Below, one piece after another: positions 26,893 to 36,178 of a stretch of DNA of 64,000 bases; positions within the stretch are counted from its first letter, which is position 1, and every line of letters begins with the position of its first letter. The stretch lies in the NCBI GenBank assembly GCA_965230665.1, contig CBDDLM010000004.1, positions 2,108,001 through 2,172,000 of the forward strand, in the 5' to 3' direction. Under the pieces are notes generated by a model. That model did no database searches, was not told where the DNA came from, and worked only from the letters and a program-made list of their open reading frames with translations. Source of the DNA: JAGNRR01 sp965230665. GTDB lineage: Bacteria > Bacteroidota > Bacteroidia > Chitinophagales > Chitinophagaceae. A program made the translations under genes and the position numbers.

Positions 26893-28611
26893 ATGAAAAA
26901 ATCCTTTCTTGTTATATTCTTCTTCTTATTATTATGTGAATTGGGTATTGCACAAGAAAAAAAGAAGCCATTCTTTCCTTCCGTTCATTACAAGACTAAT
27001 TTTGCAAGTCCTGTGAAAATTCCAATTTCCCTTGCTGGAAATTTTGGGGAGTGTCGTCCCAATCATTTTCATTCAGGTTTAGACGTTCGAACGCAGCAAC
27101 GGGAAAATCTATCGCTCTATTCCATAGAAAGTGGTTATATAAGCAAAGTCAGTATTAGTCATAAAGGATTTGGTAACTGTATTTATATTAGTCATCCTGG
27201 TGGTTTTACCTCAGTCTATGCGCACTGCAATCAGTTTAATAAATTATTGAGTGCTTATGTAGAAAAGAAGCAATATGAGCAAGAAAGTTGGGCAATAGAA
27301 TTGCAATTTCCTCCGCATTTATTTCCTGTAAGAAAGGGGCAGTTTATAGCAAAAAGTGGAAATACGGGCAGCAGCCATGCTCCTCACCTACATATGGAGA
27401 TCCGTGATACAAAAACCGATAAGACATTAAACGGTTTACTCTTCTATAATAAGATGCGCGATGGGAAAAAACCAGTGATAAGTAGAGTCGCTGTTTATGA
27501 TGGTAACAAAAGCATCTATCAACAAGCTCCTATTATCTTTAAGGCGATCAAGAGAGGCAATTTTGATGTGCCGACTACTGAGATAATAAAGGTCCGAACG
27601 GATAAAGTTTATTTTGGTATTCAAGCAAATGATTACATGGAAAACTCCTTAAGGCTTGGGGTTTTTAGGATGAAATTGATCGTAGATAATAAGGAAGTAT
27701 TTGGTTGGCAGCTTCATAATATTGGTTATGATGAAACTCGTTATATGAATGCAATTGGTGATTATAAAACAAAGATGCTCAAAGGATTTTGGTTACAACT
27801 TTGTCATAGACTACCCAATGATCAATTAGATGTTTATATAAATGGAACACAAAAAAATGGACTGGTAGATCTAAGCGATGGGGTCTTGCATAACGTGACC
27901 ATTAGAGTTTATGATGTCAAAGGAAACTATAAGGATGTTCGATTTCAGATTCAAGGTGCTGAACCCTCACCTGTAAATACAACTTGTACCCACATGCTTA
28001 GAAATGGTGAGCAGCATTCAATTAATAATGGTAAAATGGCGTTTACTCTGAGCAAAGAAATGCTTTATGATGATCTCTGCTTTAAAGGGATAACAACAAG
28101 TAGCGACTTGCCATACTCTCATACTTACCGAGTGCACAAAGCCAATGTTCCAGTACACGATTACTTTGAGTTGAAATTAAAACCTAAGCAAGACATTCCT
28201 AAGAAGTTACGAGATAAGGTAGCATTTCTTTTTTCACCAAATGATGATATGAGCGATGCTGAAGGTATAGCCGCTGAATATGATAATGGTTGGGTTGTAG
28301 CACGAGTAAACCAATTTGGGAACTATCAAATTGTCATTGATAATAACCCACCCGTGATTATACCTTATTTTAAACATGGTCAGAAAATAGCACGTGGTCG
28401 TGTTTTAAAATTTGGAGCTGAAGATCAGGTTAGTGAACTTAAAGAAGTTCGATTAGAGGTTAATAAGCAATGGCTTCGTTGTCGACGAAGAAAAAATAAC
28501 TATTACTATAGAGTAGATGAGCATTTTCCTAAAGGGCAGCATGAAGTTCGTATCAGTGCTACTGATGGAAATGGGAACACAGCTACGAAAAAAATAAGCT
28601 TGCTACATTAG
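26893..28611 (+). CDS. Secreted M23-family (LytM) peptidase
   Basis: The ATG at 26893 gives a clean signal peptide (MKKSFLVIFFFLLLCELG, cleavage near IAQ|EKK). An in-frame TTG at 26842 would overlap lspA and add 17 unlikely residues. The 572-residue product has an M23 peptidase domain at residues about 40-185: zinc ligands HFHSGLD (His near 58, Asp near 62) and HLH (near 165). The rest (about 190-572) is beta-rich, with two Ig-like segments. M23 enzymes cut peptide cross-links in murein or act as amidase activators; both catalytic His residues are present, so activity is likely. It follows lspA closely. Confidence 0.9.
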   Translation: MKKSFLVIFFFLLLCELGIAQEKKKPFFPSVHYKTNFASPVKIPISLAGNFGECRPNHFHSGLDVRTQQRENLSLYSIESGYISKVSISHKGFGNCIYISHPGGFTSVYAHCNQFNKLLSAYVEKKQYEQESWAIELQFPPHLFPVRKGQFIAKSGNTGSSHAPHLHMEIRDTKTDKTLNGLLFYNKMRDGKKPVISRVAVYDGNKSIYQQAPIIFKAIKRGNFDVPTTEIIKVRTDKVYFGIQANDYMENSLRLGVFRMKLIVDNKEVFGWQLHNIGYDETRYMNAIGDYKTKMLKGFWLQLCHRLPNDQLDVYINGTQKNGLVDLSDGVLHNVTIRVYDVKGNYKDVRFQIQGAEPSPVNTTCTHMLRNGEQHSINNGKMAFTLSKEMLYDDLCFKGITTSSDLPYSHTYRVHKANVPVHDYFELKLKPKQDIPKKLRDKVAFLFSPNDDMSDAEGIAAEYDNGWVVARVNQFGNYQIVIDNNPPVIIPYFKHGQKIARGRVLKFGAEDQVSELKEVRLEVNKQWLRCRRRKNNYYYRVDEHFPKGQHEVRISATDGNGNTATKKISLLH

Positions 28612-28659
28612 TCGCTCTTCATTGATATACACGACCTTTGTATCAAAATTTATTGTTGT

Positions 28660-29127
28660 ATGATCACATTACAAAAAGGAGATAAAGCACCACTTTTTAC
28701 ACTTAAGGATCAAGATGGTGTTTCTGTTGCTTTAAAAGACTTTAAAGGGCAAAAAGTAGTACTCTATTTTTATCCAGCCGATGACACACCAGGTTGTACC
28801 AAGCAAGCTTGTAACATTCGTGATAATTCAAAGATTCTTAAGAAGCATAAGATTAATGTGTTTGGGATTAGTCCTGATGATGAGGAAAGTCATACCAAGT
28901 TCGTAAAGAAATTCAAATTGAATTTTCCTTTGTTAGCAGATCCTAAGAAGAAAGCTATTGAGAAATATGGTGTGTGGGGAGAAAAGAACTTGTACGGGAA
29001 GAAATTTATGGGCTTGAAACGCACGACTTTTTTGATTAACGAGGATGGCAAAATTCATCATGTGATTAAAGGGGTAAAAACCGCACAGCAGACTGAACAA
29101 ATTCTTAAATTTTGGAACCTCTTATAA
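28660..29127 (+). CDS. bcp: Thioredoxin-dependent peroxiredoxin, Bcp/PrxQ type
   Basis: The 155-residue product is the usual length for atypical two-Cys peroxiredoxins that reduce hydrogen peroxide and organic peroxides in the cytoplasm. The peroxidatic Cys46 is in TPGCTKQAC, and Cys51 five residues on is the typical resolving Cys of this subfamily. The GISPDDEESHTKF and KRTTFLI segments also match. The next gene overlaps its 3' end by 16 bases in another frame. Confidence 0.95.
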   Translation: MITLQKGDKAPLFTLKDQDGVSVALKDFKGQKVVLYFYPADDTPGCTKQACNIRDNSKILKKHKINVFGISPDDEESHTKFVKKFKLNFPLLADPKKKAIEKYGVWGEKNLYGKKFMGLKRTTFLINEDGKIHHVIKGVKTAQQTEQILKFWNLL

Positions 29128-29447
29128 CGGTTCAGATCAAAGAAAATACGTTAATCGCAAGAATCGCCGCTTTTAACTTAGGGGCCAGTAAGAAAGGTGC
29201 TGCTATCGTTTTTGGTAAAACGATTTACCTGCATAAGGTAACAAAGGATCAAATTATGAAAAACATTCCTTATTTGCGACATGAGGTAGCGCATGTATTA
29301 CAATGGCAACGAGAAGGCTATGTTGTTTTCCTTTTAAAATACCTATGGTATTCTGTACGGTTTGGTTATCGGCAAAATCCCTTTGAAGTAGAGGCACGAG
29401 CAGCACAAACTGATAAAGAAATATTAAAGAAAGTGAGCATTCTCTAA
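29112..29447 (+). CDS. Small HExxH-motif protein (DUF4157-like)
   Basis: The 111-residue product has a metalloprotease-like HEVAH motif at residues 57-61, followed by VLQWQREG. This resembles the short DUF4157/eCIS-core-type protein often found in Bacteroidota, but it lacks the rest of a full protease. The start is TTG at 29112, inside the bcp 3' end. No ATG occurs before residue 49, and starting there would leave only a few residues before the motif, so a non-ATG start is needed. One short hydrophobic stretch (VVFLLKYLWYSV) follows. No partner gene points to a role; activity is uncertain. Confidence 0.78.
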   Translation: MEPLITVQIKENTLIARIAAFNLGASKKGAAIVFGKTIYLHKVTKDQIMKNIPYLRHEVAHVLQWQREGYVVFLLKYLWYSVRFGYRQNPFEVEARAAQTDKEILKKVSIL

Positions 29448-29471
29448 AAAAACTTATATTTACCTACGATA

Positions 29472-29858
29472 ATGCAGCAGCAGATTACACAAGGTATTTG
29501 CGTTACCGTAGAAACATTCTTTAATGAAGAGTTATCCAACCCTGGATTGAACGAGTATATCTATTCTTACGAGATTAGCATAGATAACTTATCTGACTTT
29601 CCGTTTCATTTAAAGGCTAGACATTGGGAGATAACCGATGCACTTGGTAATATTCGAACAGTTGATGGTGAGGGCGTAGTAGGACAGCAGCCTATGTTAG
29701 ATCCGGGCCAAGGTTTTAACTATACAAGTGCCGTAGGGGTAAAAACAGATATGGGCAAAATGACGGGCTATTATATTATCGAAAATCTGGTCACGAAAAA
29801 GGAAATGCATATATCTATTCCAACATTTTATCTGTATCCACCATTTAAAATGAACTAG
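29472..29858 (+). CDS. apaG: ApaG family protein
   Basis: The 128-residue product matches ApaG along its whole length: VETFFNEELS, YSYEISIDNLSD, LKARHWEITDALG, VVGQQPMLDPGQGF and GKMTGYYII. ApaG has a fibronectin III-like fold. It is linked to cobalt/magnesium resistance and, in some species, to Ap4A metabolism; its molecular role is not settled. No KsgA or ApaH neighbour is present here. Confidence 0.92.
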   Translation: MQQQITQGICVTVETFFNEELSNPGLNEYIYSYEISIDNLSDFPFHLKARHWEITDALGNIRTVDGEGVVGQQPMLDPGQGFNYTSAVGVKTDMGKMTGYYIIENLVTKKEMHISIPTFYLYPPFKMN

Positions 29859-30002
29859 TACAGGCAATACGAGCATTAGAATGATTACTGAGCTAACCTC
29901 CAAGCATGGCATGCACGACATGTAGTCTCTTAAAAATGTTATCATCCGTATAAATTTTCATTAAAAGAGCTTCATTTTATAGTACTCTAACAAACAAAAC
30001 AA

Positions 30003-30067
30003 TAGATTTGTGTTGTTGATTTATGGAAAACGCAAGGATTCCAACTCTTAAATTATTGAACAAATGA
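30003..30067 (+). promoter_or_regulatory. Likely promoter and 14-codon upstream frame before the penicillin-binding protein
   Basis: TAGATTTG (30003-30010) matches the Bacteroidota -7 element TAnnTTTG; a -33 box is not clear. From the ATG at 30023 a frame of 14 codons (MENARIPTLKLLNK) ends in TGA at 30065-30067, overlapping the ATG of the next gene as ATGA. That geometry is typical of translational coupling. Whether it is translated is unknown. Otherwise the gap 29859-30063 shows nothing I recognise. Confidence 0.35.
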
Positions 30068-32361
30068 CGAAGTCTAAAGCTCGCTCAACGGCTAAAAAAC
30101 CTGTAAAAAAGAAAAAGACCAAAAGGATTATTAAATTTCTATGGTTTTGTATCCTATTCGGTATACTTTCTCTTGTCACCTTGATCTATTTAATTGATGC
30201 AGGAAAACTTGGTGATATGCCTAGTATGGCAGAGCTCCAGAATCCGAAGTCAGCCATAGCATCAGAAATCTATGATGGAGATGATAATTTGATAGGCAAA
30301 TTATTTCTAGAAAATCGCGAACCTGTAAGTTATAAAGAGATCGCACCTGCTGCTATTGATGCTTTAGTGGCTACTGAAGATGAACGGTTTTATAGTCATT
30401 CAGGTATCGATGCAGAGGCCTTGGCCCGAGTACTACGTGGTGTTATTACAGGACAACGCGAAGGTGGAGGTAGTACGATTACTCAACAGCTCGCAAAGAA
30501 CCTTTTTCCGCGTAAGGAGAAATCAATTTTTAAATTACTCTATTATAAGATGAAAGAAATGATACTCGCTGTTAAGATTGAAAAAAATCTTACCAAGCAA
30601 GAGATTCTTACAGCTTATTTAAATACTGTACCCTTCGGTTATAATTCTTGGGGTATTCGTTCTGCTTCAAGAACTTTTTTTAATAAAGAACCCATAGACT
30701 TAGAAACACAGGAAGCTGCCGTTTTAATTGGAATGTTAAAAGGCAATACGATCTATAACCCTATTCGAAATCCTGAAACGTCTAAGAAAAGAAGAAATAC
30801 TGTATTGTCTCAGATGCGTAAAAATGGAAAGCTGAGTACAAGCGAATATAACCGATTAAAAGCGATGGACTTGGTCACGAAATTCAAACCTGCTTCTGAT
30901 CAAAAGCATGAAGGTTTAGCGCCCTATTTCAGACAGGTGGTTGAATTGCAAGTAAAAGATTGGTGTAAGAAAAACGGTTTGAATGTTTATAAAGATGGCT
31001 TAAAAATATACACGACCGTAGATCCTAAAATGCAGGAATATGCTGAGAAAGCTGTAGCCAAAAATATGTATCGTAAAACGCGCTACATAAACGTTCGAAA
31101 ATGGAAAAGACATAAACGTACTTTGCAACGTATCGTAAAGCGGACGCCCCGATATAAAAGCTTGAAAAAAGAAGGGTTCACCCATGAAGAAATCATGGAG
31201 AATTTCAATACGAAAACAAAAATGAAAGTGTTTGCTTGGAACGATCGTAGAGAAAAAGATACGACCATCACACCCATGGATAGCATAAAATATATGCGTG
31301 CGCAAGTACAAACGGGTTTTGCCGCTATGGACCCTTCAACAGGAGAAGTCAAAGCTTGGGTAGGCGGTATTAATCATAAGTACTTTCAATACGATCATGT
31401 GAATGAGAACACGAAACGTCAGGTTGGTTCAACTATGAAACCGCTAGCCTATTGCTTGGCGGTAGACAATAACTACTCTCCTTGTATGCAAATTAGCTGC
31501 CGCCCAGTATTTTTTCCAGGACATAGACTATACAATGCCGGTGGTTCCAAGTTTGGTAGTTTACCCATGCAAAAATGTTTAGCGTATTCTATTAATAATG
31601 GTTCTTTATCTGTTCTCAAACTAGTGGGTATTGAAGCATTTGTAGACTTTTGCAAGAAAATTGGGATTACAACAGAGTTAAAAGCATATCCTTCTATTGT
31701 GTTAGGTGCACAGGATATTTCTCTCATCGAAATGTTAAGAGCTTATACGATGTTCCCGAATTATGGGATCAACATTAAACCTACCTTTATCACACGCATC
31801 GAAGATAAGAACGGCAACTTACTGGAGACCTTTGTTCCAGAGCGAAAAGAGGTTATCAATGAGAGAACAGCCTATAAAATGATTAAAATGATGCAAGGAA
31901 CAGTGAATTTCGGAACAGCAAAAAGACTAAAGGGTGCATATGGCCTTAAGGGTGAGCTCTGTGGTAAAACTGGAACGACCAATGATGAGGCAGATGCTTG
32001 GTATATAGGCTATTCTCCACAATTGTTGGCTGGCGCTTGGGTTGGATGTGAAGATCGTTTTATGGGTGTTGGTTTAGGTGAAGGTTCACGAGCGGCAATG
32101 CCAATATGGGGTTCTTTCTGGAAAATGGTTCAGAAGGATAACAGTTTAGGCTATAATACAATTAAGAAATTTGAAGAACCTCTTTCCATGGAGGGGATTG
32201 ATATTTGTGATAGTTACGACCAAATAAGTATTCAACGAAGTGAATCTGTAGAAAATGTATCCCGTGGTTTGGATATAGATAATGTTAGTGAAACCGAGAT
32301 CAATAAAGTAGTGGAAGAGGTAAACACAGGAAGCGGCGCTAATGTTGATGACTATGAATAA
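30064..32361 (+). CDS. Class A penicillin-binding protein (PBP1a type)
   Basis: This bifunctional murein synthase polymerises glycan and cross-links peptides at the inner membrane. The 765-residue product starts with a Lys/Arg-rich cytoplasmic tail and one membrane helix (residues about 25-46). The glycosyltransferase 51 domain has EDERFYSHSGID (catalytic Glu near residue 103) and GGSTITQQLAKNLF. The transpeptidase domain has STMK (Ser near 455), SINNGS (near 509) and KTGTT (near 633). It sits among other cell-wall genes (M23 peptidase, epimerase). Its stop overlaps the start region of the DUF3108 gene. The gene order suggests cotranscription of at least those two genes. Confidence 0.93.
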   Translation: MTKSKARSTAKKPVKKKKTKRIIKFLWFCILFGILSLVTLIYLIDAGKLGDMPSMAELQNPKSAIASEIYDGDDNLIGKLFLENREPVSYKEIAPAAIDALVATEDERFYSHSGIDAEALARVLRGVITGQREGGGSTITQQLAKNLFPRKEKSIFKLLYYKMKEMILAVKIEKNLTKQEILTAYLNTVPFGYNSWGIRSASRTFFNKEPIDLETQEAAVLIGMLKGNTIYNPIRNPETSKKRRNTVLSQMRKNGKLSTSEYNRLKAMDLVTKFKPASDQKHEGLAPYFRQVVELQVKDWCKKNGLNVYKDGLKIYTTVDPKMQEYAEKAVAKNMYRKTRYINVRKWKRHKRTLQRIVKRTPRYKSLKKEGFTHEEIMENFNTKTKMKVFAWNDRREKDTTITPMDSIKYMRAQVQTGFAAMDPSTGEVKAWVGGINHKYFQYDHVNENTKRQVGSTMKPLAYCLAVDNNYSPCMQISCRPVFFPGHRLYNAGGSKFGSLPMQKCLAYSINNGSLSVLKLVGIEAFVDFCKKIGITTELKAYPSIVLGAQDISLIEMLRAYTMFPNYGINIKPTFITRIEDKNGNLLETFVPERKEVINERTAYKMIKMMQGTVNFGTAKRLKGAYGLKGELCGKTGTTNDEADAWYIGYSPQLLAGAWVGCEDRFMGVGLGEGSRAAMPIWGSFWKMVQKDNSLGYNTIKKFEEPLSMEGIDICDSYDQISIQRSESVENVSRGLDIDNVSETEINKVVEEVNTGSGANVDDYE

Positions 32362-33163
32362 GCAAAAGAATTTAAATTGGTTATTGATCTTGTTATTATT
32401 CTTGAGTTTGCAAAGCCAAGGTCAAGGTTTCAAGCAGTGTAATCTTAAGAATCAATCTACCAAAAGTGGTGAACAAATTACGTATAAAGTATACTATACA
32501 CTGGCTGGAGCTTGGATTGGTGCTGGTAAAGCGACCTTTACAAACAAGTTAGAAAAGTATAAAGGCAAACCTGTTTATCATATTACGGGCGATGGTAAGA
32601 CATTTAGGTCGTATGATTGGTTCTTTAAAGTAAGAGACAAATATGAATCTTACATTGATACAGCGACCATGCTTCCTATGAAATTTGTAAGGCGGGTTAA
32701 CGAAGGAGGCTTTAAGAAATTTAATATCGTGAATTTCAATCGCAAGTTAAACTCTGCAAGTTCAACAGCAGGGGTCAAAAAGGTCCCAGCTTGTGTACAG
32801 GATGTAGTTTCTTCGATCTATTATGCTCGTAATATTGATTTTAACAAATACAAAAAGGGTGACAAAATTCCCTTCTCCATCTTTTTGGATCATAAAGTAT
32901 ACGATATTTACTTACGTTATTTGGGGAAAGTTAGATTAAAGACAAAACACGGTGTTTTTAATACCATTAAGTTTAAACCCTTACTAATTGATGGAACTAT
33001 TTTTGAAGGAGGCGAGAAAATGACAGTCTGGATAACCGATGATGATAATAAAATCCCTGTTCACGTAGAAACACCAATCTTAGTGGGAAGTGTGCGAATC
33101 GATTTAGTTAAGTACAAAAACCTCCGAAATCCAACAAAAGGGGTACTAAAAATGTATAAATAA
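32342..33163 (+). CDS. DUF3108 family exported protein
   Basis: The 273-residue product has a signal peptide (NKQKNLNWLLILLLFLSLQ, cleavage near QSQG|QGF) and a DUF3108 beta-rich body: GEQITYKVYYTLAGAWIGAG near residue 42, LPMKFVRRVNEGG, YARNIDFNKYKKGDKI, and the C-terminal VWITDDDNKIPVHVE. The family is periplasmic or outer membrane facing and of unknown function, with a barrel-like lipocalin-type fold. Three ATG codons compete for the start (32342, 32348, 32354); all overlap the upstream gene by 8-20 bases. The choice does not change the mature protein. Confidence 0.85.
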   Translation: MLMTMNKQKNLNWLLILLLFLSLQSQGQGFKQCNLKNQSTKSGEQITYKVYYTLAGAWIGAGKATFTNKLEKYKGKPVYHITGDGKTFRSYDWFFKVRDKYESYIDTATMLPMKFVRRVNEGGFKKFNIVNFNRKLNSASSTAGVKKVPACVQDVVSSIYYARNIDFNKYKKGDKIPFSIFLDHKVYDIYLRYLGKVRLKTKHGVFNTIKFKPLLIDGTIFEGGEKMTVWITDDDNKIPVHVETPILVGSVRIDLVKYKNLRNPTKGVLKMYK

Positions 33164-33220
33164 TGCTTTTCCTTATTCTTTATTTCAAAACTTAAATTAT
33201 ATTTAGGCTTTGAAAAACCG

Positions 33221-34300
33221 ATGAATATAATGAAGAAGAGTTTATTGAGTGCGATACTGTTAACGGCGACTTTTTTTACATATGCCCAAACTGCGTATTA
33301 TCCATTAGCAAATCCCTGTGATGCGGATAAGGTTTACTTGAAATTGCCATCGGCCTCCTATGATTATAATTGTGTAAGACAGTTAAATCTTACTAGTCAG
33401 TACTTTAAGAAGTTTCCGAAGGAAGTATTGAGGTTTCCAAATTTGCGTTACTTGGCTATTCAAAATGCGGACATAGCCGAGTTGCCAGTAGATATTTTCC
33501 TTTTAAAGCATTTGGAAGTTTTAGATCTTTCAAATAATAGCATTGAGAGATTACCGACTACATTGGGTGATATGCCCAAGTTACGTAAGATTATTGTAAG
33601 AAATAATAAACTACAATCTATACCAACTTCATTAGCAAACTGTAAAAACCTAGAAGTAATCGATTTAACAGGAAATCCAATTAACTTTCTACCAGATGAA
33701 ATCAATGACTTACCTTCTTTAACAAACTTTAGAGTGAGTGGAAGTGATGCAGGTAACCCTAAGGTACTATTTGATCTGTTGCGTCGTATGAAGCATATTA
33801 CGCATCTTGATTTGAGCAATAAGAAGTTGAACTACATTCCAGCTTCTATTAAGCACATGAAGAATTTAAAAGTGCTTGATTTGAGCGGTAATAATTTACG
33901 TTGGTTGCCAGAAGAAATTGGAGCATTGCGTAATCTTGAAAAACTTGTTCTTGGAACATCCTCCAATGCCGGCAATAATATTTTTGCATTACCAAGCAAC
34001 TTCAGAAATATGAACAGCTTACGTGTTTTGGAAATGGCGAATAACGGTTTAGTAGACTTTCCTATGGAATTGGTATCTATGCCTTGGCTTACGAGAGTAG
34101 ATGTAAGTAATAACCAATTGGTTAATCTTCCTGATGAGATTTCTATGATGAACTCAATAGAGCAATTAAATATCAGTAATAATCAAATTAAAAAGATTCC
34201 TAATGGGATTCGTAAATTGAACAATTTGATCAATTTTTCCTATTCAGGTAACCCTCTTTCTACAAAAGAGCAAAGTAAGATTTACAAATTGCTCCAATAA
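33221..34300 (+). CDS. Secreted leucine-rich repeat protein
   Basis: The 359-residue product has a signal peptide (cleavage near TYAQ|TAY). From about residue 70 it is made of some ten to twelve leucine-rich repeats of about 23 residues with the bacterial LPxxI/L pattern (LEVLDLSNNSIERLP, LKVLDLSGNNLRWLP, IEQLNISNNQIKKIP). The two Cys residues before the repeats may form an N-terminal cap disulfide. No type IX sorting domain is present, so it may be periplasmic. LRR proteins usually mediate protein binding; the ligand is unknown. The gene is closed by a terminator at 34321. Confidence 0.9.
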   Translation: MNIMKKSLLSAILLTATFFTYAQTAYYPLANPCDADKVYLKLPSASYDYNCVRQLNLTSQYFKKFPKEVLRFPNLRYLAIQNADIAELPVDIFLLKHLEVLDLSNNSIERLPTTLGDMPKLRKIIVRNNKLQSIPTSLANCKNLEVIDLTGNPINFLPDEINDLPSLTNFRVSGSDAGNPKVLFDLLRRMKHITHLDLSNKKLNYIPASIKHMKNLKVLDLSGNNLRWLPEEIGALRNLEKLVLGTSSNAGNNIFALPSNFRNMNSLRVLEMANNGLVDFPMELVSMPWLTRVDVSNNQLVNLPDEISMMNSIEQLNISNNQIKKIPNGIRKLNNLINFSYSGNPLSTKEQSKIYKLLQ

Positions 34301-34320
34301 GAAATTCGAAATGATATTTG

Positions 34321-34351
34321 ATCGGCCTGCTCCAACAGGCCGATTTTTTTT
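34321..34351. terminator. Terminator between the LRR gene and the BamA-like gene
   Basis: ATCGGCCTG (34321-34329) pairs with CAGGCCGAT (34336-34344) around a six-base loop, with eight T following on the plus strand. It mainly serves the LRR gene; the T run touches the stop of the convergent gene. Confidence 0.88.
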
Positions 34352-36149
34352 AGAAGAAGTTGATATAGCCGAAGTGTATTTTCGAATTTCTGAACTGAAT
34401 TCCCCCCTGCAGCGTTCCTGCAGCATAGCTAATATTGAATAGACCTGCTTTTGTTTCAAATACCATTCCTAAACCGACGCTAAAGGGATTATCTCTTCTG
34501 TCTAGTCCGGGATAAGTTCGTTGAATGATACCAAAATCCGAAAACATAAAGAAAAACGAATTTTGAGAGAGTAAGTAACGCGGCTCAATCGTACCAAGAT
34601 GGTAACTATTAACAAAGAGACTCCCTTCGTCAAATCCACGTAATAATCTAAACCCACCAATCTGAAATACTTCATTACGGTATAGATCTTGTTCGCTAAA
34701 CATAAGACCACCATTATAATGAGTGGATAGAGTCAAACGTTTTCCAAGTGGAATAAAGTAGGATGCTGTTGCACTAATTTGAAATCGGTAAGAACGCAAG
34801 TCAATACTATCATATAGGTAGGCAAAGGACTCAGAACGAACGGGGTCTATCGTTTCTTCAACAGTTGTGTTTTTAATGAAATCGCGAATGGCCACAGCAC
34901 CTTTCAGCTTAGCTTGCCAACCTTTTCTTGGATTGAGTCTGTAGTCCACTCGACTTAAGCCACCTTCTAAACCAAAACTACGGGTCCTGATATCGGCGTT
35001 GGCAGGTAGCGTTCTATTCGCAATGAGCTGATTAGTATTGACCTCTATTAAGCGAGTACTTCCAGTTTCATAAAAGGCTTTGAGTTGATCCTGTGCATTG
35101 AATTGATAGATGAATCCTAATTCACCATTTACGGTTCTGAAAGTAGTATCCTTCTTATAGTAATCAAAGCTTCCCGAAATACCGATCTGAGAATTGAATA
35201 AATACGGATATGAGGCTGCTGCTGTTAATCGAGGTGATTGAAATTGTAAATTCTGCCAATTGACTTCAATCTTTTCGCCACGCTCCAAGGCATTGATAAA
35301 AGCAAACTTGACATCGCCAGTTAATAAAAACTTATTTCCAATTTCGGCATTATTGGGTAATAAACCAATGAGTACGTCAGCCCGATTCGCCGATTTGTTT
35401 TTTAAATATAAGTTCAGTTTGGTCCTAGAAACATTAAAATAAATCTTCCATGGAAAGCTCTCCTCTATAAAAGGGAGCTCACGAATAAGTTGTCCTATTT
35501 TTCTAATCTTACTCTCGTTATATAATGAACCTTGTTCAATATCCAGATACTTAAGAATGTAGTTTTTATGAATGCCCGCATCCTCATTAAGAATAATGGT
35601 ATCAATTTTTATAAGCGGTCCTTGCTGTAATTGTAGCAGGGCAGATACACCGCCTTTTTGAATCTGTATGCTATCTAGATAGGTCGTTACAAATGGGTAA
35701 CCGTTATTTTCATAGTAGCGGATCATTTTTTCCATCACCTTACCGAGCAAACCTGGTTTCATGGGTTGATTGAATAAGCGTTTTGGGTCGAATCCGCTGA
35801 GCCTAAGAATATGGCTTGGGATGTTACTTGCTCTTAATTGGCCCCACTTATATTGTTCGCCTACATAAACATTGGCATGAGCTGTATTACTATCAAGCCA
35901 CACGGAATCCAAAGCCGCTGCGAGATACCCTTTCTTGTATAAGCTCCGCAATCCATTTTGAAGTGCTTCATTGGCCTGTAAGTAGTCAGTATATGACGTT
36001 TTAATAATGGCTAGCGTTTGAAATTTCTCTGCTTCTGGTCCGTGTATATTAAGTTTTACGGATTGCGCATGGACCATTTCTATTCCTCCCAAAAAGAGAA
36101 TAATACTCATCGTGCATGAAACCAAAAGATATTGCGCAGTACCTTTCAT
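34350..36149 (-). CDS. BamA/TamA-family outer membrane protein
   Basis: The ATG at 36149 gives a signal peptide (MKGTAQYLLVSCTMSIILFL, cleavage near VHAQ|SVKL). An open frame upstream to 36446 runs antisense to hemW and is not part of the gene. The 599-residue product has two to three POTRA-like repeats at residues about 20-270 (GLRSLYKKGYLAAALDSV, MIRYYENNGYPFVTTYLDSI, ILKYLDIEQGSLYNESKI). A 16-strand surface-antigen (D15) barrel follows, with GGFRLLRGFDEGSLFVN near residue 490. Proteins of this shape insert outer membrane proteins or move substrates across; it is shorter than housekeeping BamA, so I call it a paralogue. It is divergent from hemW with 29 bases between starts. Confidence 0.88.
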   Translation of the reverse strand: MKGTAQYLLVSCTMSIILFLGGIEMVHAQSVKLNIHGPEAEKFQTLAIIKTSYTDYLQANEALQNGLRSLYKKGYLAAALDSVWLDSNTAHANVYVGEQYKWGQLRASNIPSHILRLSGFDPKRLFNQPMKPGLLGKVMEKMIRYYENNGYPFVTTYLDSIQIQKGGVSALLQLQQGPLIKIDTIILNEDAGIHKNYILKYLDIEQGSLYNESKIRKIGQLIRELPFIEESFPWKIYFNVSRTKLNLYLKNKSANRADVLIGLLPNNAEIGNKFLLTGDVKFAFINALERGEKIEVNWQNLQFQSPRLTAAASYPYLFNSQIGISGSFDYYKKDTTFRTVNGELGFIYQFNAQDQLKAFYETGSTRLIEVNTNQLIANRTLPANADIRTRSFGLEGGLSRVDYRLNPRKGWQAKLKGAVAIRDFIKNTTVEETIDPVRSESFAYLYDSIDLRSYRFQISATASYFIPLGKRLTLSTHYNGGLMFSEQDLYRNEVFQIGGFRLLRGFDEGSLFVNSYHLGTIEPRYLLSQNSFFFMFSDFGIIQRTYPGLDRRDNPFSVGLGMVFETKAGLFNISYAAGTLQGGIQFRNSKIHFGYINFF

Positions 36150-36178
36150 CTTAGTATTACAAATTAAAGCATTTTTTA

